Position numbers and translations under genes: made by a program. This document shows positions 13,372 to 19,000 of a DNA stretch of 19,000 nt, in pieces. This stretch comes from Treponema sp. GTDB taxonomy: Bacteria; Spirochaetota; Spirochaetia; Treponematales; Breznakiellaceae. The stretch lies in NCBI GenBank assembly GCA_031255615.1, contig JAIRSD010000195.1, positions 1 through 19,000 of the forward strand, read 5' to 3'. The notes beneath the pieces are model-generated. The model did not search any database. It was not told where the DNA came from and was given only the letters and a program-made list of their open reading frames with translations. Every line of letters starts with the position of its first letter. The first letter of the stretch is position 1.

Positions 13372-15576
13372 ATGGCCGTGAAAGAAAAAAAGAACGATCT
13401 CGTTGCCGCAAAGACAAAGGCCGGAAAGAGCCGTAAAAAAGGCGCCGGTAAATCGCCGGAAAGGAAAACCCTGATCATCATGGAGTCCCCCCATAAAGCG
13501 GAAACCGTTCAGAAGATACTCGGCCCCGGCTATACGGTAAAAGCCTGTATCGGCCATTTGATAGATCTGCCGAAATCCCGGCTTGCCATTGATGTGGATC
13601 ACAATTTTGAGCCTGAATACATCACCGTCCGGGGGCGGTCGAAACTTTTAAAGGAGCTGCAGGGGGATGCGAAAAAATCCGGCATGGTACTCCTGGCCAG
13701 CGACCCGGACCGGGAAGGGGAGGCCATTGCCTGGCATCTTCGGAACGCCATCGCCGCAAAGACCGATAAGGTGCCGGTCCGCCGGATTAGCATTAACGAG
13801 ATTACCCCCCAGGTAATTCGGGACGCGGTGTTGAGCCCCCAGGACATTAACGAAGACCTGGTGAACGCCCAAAAAGCCCGAAGGGTTCTGGATCGGCTGG
13901 TGGGTTACAATCTTTCCCCCCTGCTCTGGAAAAAGGTTAAGAACGGTCTTTCCGCCGGAAGGGTGCAGTCCGTCGCTTTGCGGATCATCTGTGAACGGGA
14001 GAAGGAGGCGGAGTCCTTCATCCCTGAAGAATATTGGACCCTGGACGCGGATTTTAAAGTGGGCCGTTCCGTCTTCACCGCCCAACTGATAAGCTGGCAG
14101 GGGGTCAAACCGGAACTTAAACATGAAGACGACGTTAATAACATTATCGAGAAGATTAGGGATGCCGGTTGTGTGGTTACGGAAATCCGGGAGAGTGAAA
14201 GGACCCTGAAACCCCGGCCCCCCTTTACCACCAGCCAGATGCAGCAGACCGCGGCAAACCGTCTGGGCTTTACCGCCCGTAAGACCATGCAGGTGGCCCA
14301 GCAATTGTACGAAGGAATCAATCTGGGCGCTTCCCGGGTAGGGCTTATCACCTATATGCGGACCGATTCGGTTCGTATCTCCCAAACCGCCCTGGAGGAG
14401 GTGCGGGAATGGCTGGCAAAGAACTATCCCAAGGAGCTTCCCCAAGACCCTATTGAGTATTCGGTGGGAAAGAAATCTCAGGATGCCCATGAGGCGATCC
14501 GCCCCACCTTTGTGAGCTACCTTCCCGACTCTATTAAGGAATATCTGACCAGGGATCAACTGCGGCTTTATACCATCATCTGGGAGCGTTTTGTCTCCAG
14601 CCAGATGACAAACGCCAAGACCAGGACGGTAAGCGCCGAGATTGCCGCGGGGGAGGGGTTGTTCCGGATTTCGGGGACTAAATTCGTCGAAAGGGGATTC
14701 TACAAAGTGATAAAGCTCCTTTCAGACAGGGAGGAAAAGGGGAGCCCCTACCCGCCTCTTAAGGCCGGAGATAAGGTTGCGGTGGATAAATTTTACCCGG
14801 AACAGCACTTTACCCAGGGGCCGCCCCGCTATACCGACGCTACCATTGTGAAGACCCTGGAGGAAAAAGGCATAGGCCGGCCTTCCACCTATGCACCGAT
14901 TATATCGGTGCTTCTGGATCGCTACTATGTGACCCGGACCAACAAACAGTTGATCCCTACGGTCCTGGGAAGGCTGATAAATGACGTGCTGGTGGAATCT
15001 TTTCCCCATTACATTGATACGGCCTTTACCGCGAACATGGAAAACAAACTGGACGAGGTAGAGGAGAGCGCCGTCAAATGGCCCGACATGATTCGGGAAT
15101 TTTGGGATCCCTTTAAGGACCGTCTTGATGAGGTGGGGAAGACCCTTGAATCATTCAAGGGGACTCTGGATGAACCCACGGATTATGTCTGTGAGAAGTG
15201 CGGGAAGCCCATGGTGAAAAAGCTGGGCCGCTTTGGTTATTTCCTGGCCTGTTCCGGTTTTCCCGAATGCCGGAACACTAAATCTATTCCCCTGGCGAAA
15301 TGCCCCAAGTGCAATGGGGATATTGTAGCCCGGAAGAACCGGGGCAAGGGAAAAGAATTCTACGGCTGTACCAATTATCCCGAATGTGATTTTATCAGCC
15401 ACTATAAACCCATTAATCAGGACTGCCCCAAATGCGGGCAGTTTCTGGTGGAGAAGTACGACAAGAAGAACGGGTATCACAAGGCGTGTATCAATCCGGC
15501 CTGCGATTATCTCCACAGCGATGAAGATGAACCGGGGGATTCCGTCCGGGGCGAAGGCGGGAAGGATGAAGGATAA
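13372..15576 (+). CDS. topA: DNA topoisomerase I (type IA)
   Basis: TopA relaxes negative supercoils by single-strand cleavage through a 5'-phosphotyrosine. The 734-residue protein opens with a Lys-rich tail (1-32) not seen in E. coli TopA, then the TOPRIM domain with Glu38 (IIMESPHKAE) and the metal-binding SDPDREGEA (110-118). The catalytic tyrosine is Tyr328 in GLITYMRTDS. At the C-terminus three four-cysteine zinc ribbons are visible: CEKCGKP...C...C, CPKCNGD...C...C and CPKCGQF...C...C. The ATG is preceded by AGAGGGAAG. It likely has its own promoter at the end of dprA, which would allow supercoiling control, and its stop overlaps the next recombinase by 11 nt. Confidence 0.97.
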   Translation: MAVKEKKNDLVAAKTKAGKSRKKGAGKSPERKTLIIMESPHKAETVQKILGPGYTVKACIGHLIDLPKSRLAIDVDHNFEPEYITVRGRSKLLKELQGDAKKSGMVLLASDPDREGEAIAWHLRNAIAAKTDKVPVRRISINEITPQVIRDAVLSPQDINEDLVNAQKARRVLDRLVGYNLSPLLWKKVKNGLSAGRVQSVALRIICEREKEAESFIPEEYWTLDADFKVGRSVFTAQLISWQGVKPELKHEDDVNNIIEKIRDAGCVVTEIRESERTLKPRPPFTTSQMQQTAANRLGFTARKTMQVAQQLYEGINLGASRVGLITYMRTDSVRISQTALEEVREWLAKNYPKELPQDPIEYSVGKKSQDAHEAIRPTFVSYLPDSIKEYLTRDQLRLYTIIWERFVSSQMTNAKTRTVSAEIAAGEGLFRISGTKFVERGFYKVIKLLSDREEKGSPYPPLKAGDKVAVDKFYPEQHFTQGPPRYTDATIVKTLEEKGIGRPSTYAPIISVLLDRYYVTRTNKQLIPTVLGRLINDVLVESFPHYIDTAFTANMENKLDEVEESAVKWPDMIREFWDPFKDRLDEVGKTLESFKGTLDEPTDYVCEKCGKPMVKKLGRFGYFLACSGFPECRNTKSIPLAKCPKCNGDIVARKNRGKGKEFYGCTNYPECDFISHYKPINQDCPKCGQFLVEKYDKKNGYHKACINPACDYLHSDEDEPGDSVRGEGGKDEG

Positions 15577-16507
15577 GACGGACGGCCCCGCTGATTTTCC
15601 GGAGGCTGGGGAAGTATCCGGGGTAATCGGGGAATACCTCTCCTACCTTCAAGCGGTCCGGGGGGTTTCGAAACGGACCATTGAAGCCTATGGGAAGGAT
15701 CTTTCCCATTTCGCCAATTACTGCGCCAACCATGAGATTGATCTCGTGAAGGCGGATGCCCGGGAGCTGCGGGGCTTTATTTCGGATCAAAGCGCCGAAG
15801 GGGCGGCGGCGGTAAGTGTGAACCGGGCCCTTTCTTCCATCCGGGGATTCTACCGCTACCTGATTCGCTTTGGCCGCCGCCCGGATAATCCCTGCGATAC
15901 CCTGCGGAACCTTAAGAGCCCGAAGACCCTGCCCAGTTTCCTCTGGGAACCGGAGATGGCCCAATTTGCCCTTCTTCCCGATACCTCGGGGATTCTCTGG
16001 CCCGCCAGGGACAAGGCCTTGATCCTGGTCATGTATTCCGCGGGCCTGCGGATATCCGAATTGGTTTCCCTGTCCCTTCCCAAAATAGATTCCGATTTGG
16101 GAGGGGGGCGGGTTACCGGAAAGGGGGATAAGGAACGGTTTGTGTTCTTTTCCGGCGAGGCCAGGGACGCTCTGGAACTTTATCTGCCGGAACGGCAGGC
16201 AAGGATTAAGGCGGATGGAAAGAATCCCACCGACAGGGTGTTTGTCAACCGGAACGGCAGGGCCCTCTCAATACCCGGTGTGCGGTGGATCATCGCCCGC
16301 TACGCGGAACAACTCGGGTTGGGTAAAAATGTCCATCCCCACAGTCTGCGGCACAGTTTTGCCACCCATCTGGTGAACGCGGGCTGCGATGTGCGGGTGG
16401 TTCAGGAACTTTTGGGTCATGCCAGCCTTTCCACAACCCAGCGTTACACCCATGTTGATATTGAACGGCTTAAAAAAGTTTATACGAAGGCGCATCCCCA
16501 TGGCTAA
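15566..16507 (+). CDS. xerC: Tyrosine recombinase XerC (CodV-like)
   Basis: This 313-residue recombinase has the core-binding domain (about 15-110) and all catalytic residues: Arg162 (AGLRISE), Lys186 (GKGDKER), His259 and Arg262 (HSLRHSF), His285 (LLGHASL) and Tyr294 (TQRYTHV). The end LKKVYTKAHPHG resembles XerC, and the position between topA and hslV is that of codV (xerC) in Bacillus subtilis. With the recombinase behind ftsZ it would form the heterodimeric pair acting at dif. The ATG sits inside the end of topA with GGGAAGG immediately upstream; a longer frame from 15386 lies wholly inside topA and is rejected. A 38-nt gap leads to hslV. XerC versus XerD naming is by motif style and synteny. 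Confidence 0.9.
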   Translation: MKDKTDGPADFPEAGEVSGVIGEYLSYLQAVRGVSKRTIEAYGKDLSHFANYCANHEIDLVKADARELRGFISDQSAEGAAAVSVNRALSSIRGFYRYLIRFGRRPDNPCDTLRNLKSPKTLPSFLWEPEMAQFALLPDTSGILWPARDKALILVMYSAGLRISELVSLSLPKIDSDLGGGRVTGKGDKERFVFFSGEARDALELYLPERQARIKADGKNPTDRVFVNRNGRALSIPGVRWIIARYAEQLGLGKNVHPHSLRHSFATHLVNAGCDVRVVQELLGHASLSTTQRYTHVDIERLKKVYTKAHPHG

Positions 16508-16545
16508 ACCAGGCGGGTTTGGAACCGGAGAGCGAGGAGTGAAAA

Positions 16546-17094
16546 GTGAAGAACAATAAGGGCGGGGAGATACGGTCAACTACGGTGCTGGCGGTCCGTC
16601 GCAACGGCAAGGTTGCCATGGCCGGGGACGGACAGGTGACCATGGGGGAAACGGTGATGAAGAACAACGCCCGTAAAGTACGCCGCCTGGCGGAAGGCAA
16701 GGTTCTCTGCGGCTTCGCGGGGGCCACCGCCGATGCATTTACCCTCTTTGACCGGTTTGAGGAAAAGCTCAAGGAGTATTCTGGCGATCTGCGCCGGGCT
16801 GCGGTGGAACTTGCCAAAGAATGGCGGACCGACCGGACCCTCCGGCGTTTGGAAGCCCTGCTCCTGGCGGCGGATATTAACATTACCCTCCTTGTCTCGG
16901 GGACCGGGGACGTGATTGAGCCGGAAGAAGATGCCCTGGCTATAGGATCCGGGGGCAACTACGCCTATGCCGCCGCCCTGGCATATCTGGAGGGGAGTAG
17001 TTTTTCCGCCGCGGAGATCGCGAAAAAAAGCCTTGGCATCGCTAGTGATATCTGCATTTATACAAACAAGCAGATCATCATGGAGGAATTATGA
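16546..17094 (+). CDS. hslV: ATP-dependent protease subunit HslV (ClpQ)
   Basis: HslV is the proteasome-like peptidase that forms a double hexamer capped by HslU. The 182-residue protein begins with an 11-residue leader ([11 protein letters not shown]) before TTVLAV; processing would expose Thr12 as the N-terminal nucleophile. The [21 protein letters not shown] block (residues about 26-46), [13 protein letters not shown] and [12 protein letters not shown] are characteristic. The leader is longer than in E. coli, where only Met is removed; similar leaders occur in the Bacillus-type protein. Translation starts at GTG 16546 with GAGGAG upstream. The stop overlaps the hslU ATG by 4 nt, so the subunits are coupled. 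Confidence 0.96.
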   Translation: MKNNKGGEIRSTTVLAVRRNGKVAMAGDGQVTMGETVMKNNARKVRRLAEGKVLCGFAGATADAFTLFDRFEEKLKEYSGDLRRAAVELAKEWRTDRTLRRLEALLLAADINITLLVSGTGDVIEPEEDALAIGSGGNYAYAAALAYLEGSSFSAAEIAKKSLGIASDICIYTNKQIIMEEL

Positions 17095-18650
17095 TTGAGG
17101 ACCGGAAAGACGGCGCGGCGCGGGAAAAATCTTTTTTCCGGGGGGAAGGACTTTCACCCCGGCAGATTGTGGCCGAGTTGGATAAATATATTGTGGGGCA
17201 GAAGAAGGCAAAACGCGCGGTGGCGGTGGCTTTGCGGAACCGGATCCGCCGGCTGAAGCTGGACCCGGAGATTCGGGAGGACATTACCCCGAAGAATATC
17301 CTGATGATCGGCCCCACCGGAGTGGGAAAGACGGAGATTGCCCGCCGCCTTGCCAAACTCGCGGGATCGCCGTTCATTAAAGTGGAGGCCACCAAGTATA
17401 CCGAAGTTGGTTATGTGGGCCGGGATGTGGAGTCCATGATTCGGGATCTTATGGCTGTGGGTTTCCAGATGGTAAAGCAGGAAATGCAGGAAACGGTGAA
17501 GGAGGAGGCGGCGAAACGGGCGGAGGAGGCTCTGCTGGATCTTCTCCTGCCGGGGACCGGAAAAAAAGTCCGGAATACCAAGGCAAAACCCAAGCCTACT
17601 TCGGTGGTGCGGCCCTTCTCTTTCAATAATCCGGGAGAACCGGGGATCATGGGGGCCGCCATTCAGGTAGGTTTCCCTATTTTTAAACAGAATTCCCCGG
17701 CCAAGGATGCGGAAGAAGATGCCCAGGGGGCGGCGGAATCCGGGCTTGCCCAGGAGGCCGCCGACCAGACAAAGGAGAGCGAGACACGGGAGAAATTCCG
17801 GGCCATGCTTCGGGAGGGAAAACTGGAAGATAGGACCGTGGAAGTCTCGGTAAGCCAGACTCCCCAAATTCCCGGTATGGATATGATGACCGGGATGGGG
17901 GACATCGGGACCAGCATAACCGAATTTATGAGCGCCCTGGGGGGCAGCCAGAAAAACAAGGTCCTCAGCGTAAAACGGGCCCGGGAGGTTCTGATAAACG
18001 AAGAGGCGGAAAAACTTATTGATTGGGACCGGGTAAATGACGACGCCCGGCAGCGGGTAGAGGAAACGGGGATCGTCTTTATTGACGAGATCGACAAGAT
18101 AGCGGTAAAGGGCCAACGGGGCGGGCCGGACGTAAGCCGCGAAGGGGTGCAGCGGGACATTCTTCCCATAGTGGAAGGGGCTGTGGTGAACACCAAGTGG
18201 GGGCCCGTGAATACCGATCACATCCTTTTTATCGCCGCGGGGGCCTTTAATATCAGCAAGCCCTCGGATCTGATCCCCGAGCTGCAAGGCCGTTTTCCCC
18301 TGCGGGTAGAGTTGGATTCCCTGGGGGAGGAAGATTTTCTGCGAATCCTTACGGAACCAAAGAATGCCCTGACCAAACAGTATGTGGGACTCCTCGGCGC
18401 CGAGGGGATAGAAATAGAATTCTCCCAGGATGCCGTAAAGCGCCTGGCCGCCCTGGCGGCGGAGGTAAACTCGCGGCTGGAGAATATCGGCGCCCGGAGG
18501 CTTCATACGATTATGGAGACCTTGCTGGAGGAGCTTTCCTTTGACGCGCCGGATCTTGCGCCCGCATCGGTACCCATTACGGCGGAGTATGTCGATGAAA
18601 AACTTTCCGGGGTGATTAAGGATCAGGATTTGGGCAGGTATATACTCTAG
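17091..18650 (+). CDS. hslU: ATP-dependent protease ATPase subunit HslU (ClpY)
   Basis: HslU is the AAA+ unfoldase that feeds substrates to HslV. The 519-residue protein has [17 protein letters not shown] (21-37), Walker A GPTGVGKT (74-81), the pore region [15 protein letters not shown] (101-115), Walker B VFIDEID (329-335), and [19 protein letters not shown] (384-402). The extreme C-terminus DLGRYIL fits the tail that docks into HslV. It is longer than the usual 440-460 residues because the I domain carries an extra Lys/Pro-rich then Ala/Glu-rich stretch, roughly residues 157-235. The ATG overlaps the hslV stop as ATGA. The 57 nt after it contain a possible sigma28 promoter for flgB. Confidence 0.97.
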   Translation: MIEDRKDGAAREKSFFRGEGLSPRQIVAELDKYIVGQKKAKRAVAVALRNRIRRLKLDPEIREDITPKNILMIGPTGVGKTEIARRLAKLAGSPFIKVEATKYTEVGYVGRDVESMIRDLMAVGFQMVKQEMQETVKEEAAKRAEEALLDLLLPGTGKKVRNTKAKPKPTSVVRPFSFNNPGEPGIMGAAIQVGFPIFKQNSPAKDAEEDAQGAAESGLAQEAADQTKESETREKFRAMLREGKLEDRTVEVSVSQTPQIPGMDMMTGMGDIGTSITEFMSALGGSQKNKVLSVKRAREVLINEEAEKLIDWDRVNDDARQRVEETGIVFIDEIDKIAVKGQRGGPDVSREGVQRDILPIVEGAVVNTKWGPVNTDHILFIAAGAFNISKPSDLIPELQGRFPLRVELDSLGEEDFLRILTEPKNALTKQYVGLLGAEGIEIEFSQDAVKRLAALAAEVNSRLENIGARRLHTIMETLLEELSFDAPDLAPASVPITAEYVDEKLSGVIKDQDLGRYIL

Positions 18651-18657
18651 CTGCCGG

Positions 18658-18685
18658 TAAAGGCGGGGGGACAAGGGGCCGATGA
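18658..18685 (+). promoter_or_regulatory. Possible sigma28 (FliA)-type promoter upstream of flgB
   Basis: TAAAG at 18658-18662 and GCCGATGA at 18678-18685 resemble the flagellar sigma28 consensus TAAA-N15-GCCGATAA, with a spacer of 16 instead of 15 and one mismatch in the -10 block. The start site would fall near 18691, close to the GGGGAGGG ribosome site at 18691-18698. The leader would be very short, which weakens the case. Confidence 0.35.
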
Positions 18686-18707
18686 TCAAAGGGGAGGGTC
18701 AGCCATT

Positions 18708-19000
18708 ATGATAAATAGCTTTGAAAAGACCATCGATCTTTTACACAGAGCCATGGACGTTAATCTTATCCGCCGGGATGTGATTGCCCATAATATGGCT
18801 AATTCCGGTGTGCCCAACTATAAACGGCAGGTTGTCAATTTTGAAAGCGAGATGAAACGGGTCCTGGAGAGCGGAAAGACCAGGCCCGCCCTGGAACTTA
18901 CCATGACCGACAGCCGGCATATCCCCAACTGGCGGGAGCGGGATTACCGGGAGGTGAAGCCCCGGCGGGTCCTGGACTACGCCACCACCTACAACAACAA
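18708..19000 (+). CDS. flgB: Flagellar basal-body rod protein FlgB (partial)
   Basis: The frame runs off the window end after 97 codons. FlgB is a proximal rod subunit exported by the flagellar type III system and assembled in the periplasm. The N-terminal rod signature is present: LLHRAMDVNLIRRDVIAHNM followed by ANSGVPNYKR (residues about 11-40), then VNFESEMKRVL, all in the style of spirochaete FlgB. GGGGAGGG at 18691-18698 lies 9 nt before the ATG. The hslVU-flgB junction is also found in Borrelia, and Bacillus has hslVU-codY-flgB, which supports the assignment. flgC and fliE would be expected next, outside this window. Confidence 0.93.
   Translation, partial: MINSFEKTIDLLHRAMDVNLIRRDVIAHNMANSGVPNYKRQVVNFESEMKRVLESGKTRPALELTMTDSRHIPNWRERDYREVKPRRVLDYATTYNN

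Noticed and set aside
15386..15565. Longer N-terminus for the second recombinase
   Set aside because: It lies entirely inside the topA zinc-ribbon coding region, and the ATG at 15566 has a good ribosome site and family-like length.
17154..18689. 511-codon open frame antisense to hslU
   Set aside because: Same shadow effect; hslU on the plus strand has complete family motifs.

Overview
The window is a GC-rich bacterial chromosome segment that reads as a spirochaete, most likely a treponeme relative. The FlgB start has the spirochaete-style sequence, and the gene order (division genes, then dprA-topA-xer-hslVU, then the flgB rod gene) is one I associate with spirochaetes and, in part, with Bacillus. 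The genus is an inference from gene order and protein style.

Layout. Positions 1-926 carry two minus-strand genes: a partial protein with a restriction-endonuclease-like core plus a winged helix, and an 83-residue protein of unknown function. A divergent intergenic region (927-1287) holds a GC-rich repeat element, an AT-rich tract, a good sigma70-type promoter and phased TGG repeats that look like an MraZ operator. A compact division and cell-wall cluster follows on the plus strand: mraZ, rsmH, an ftsL/divIC-like gene, murF, mraY, ftsW, ftsQ and ftsA. murE, murD, murG, murC and ftsI, common in such clusters elsewhere, are absent.

A 520-nt gap separates ftsA from ftsZ. It contains a run of perfect hairpins with unrelated stem sequences. 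The last part is a second copy of the repeat element seen upstream of mraZ, with conserved linkers and variable stems. This is the least explained structure in the window.

ftsZ is followed closely by a tyrosine recombinase, a membrane-anchored TPR protein and dprA. topA has a likely promoter inside the end of dprA and overlaps a second Xer recombinase, which is followed by hslV and hslU. The window ends in flgB, preceded by a sequence resembling a sigma28 promoter.

Together the genes supply lipid I synthesis (MurF, MraY), septal glycan polymerisation (FtsW), the divisome core (FtsL, FtsQ, FtsA, FtsZ), chromosome resolution and topology (two Xer proteins, TopA, DprA), proteolysis (HslVU) and the start of flagellar rod assembly. 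No tRNA, rRNA, CRISPR array, insertion sequence or prophage gene was seen. No novel multi-gene system was found; the main unexplained signal is the hairpin-rich repeat element.
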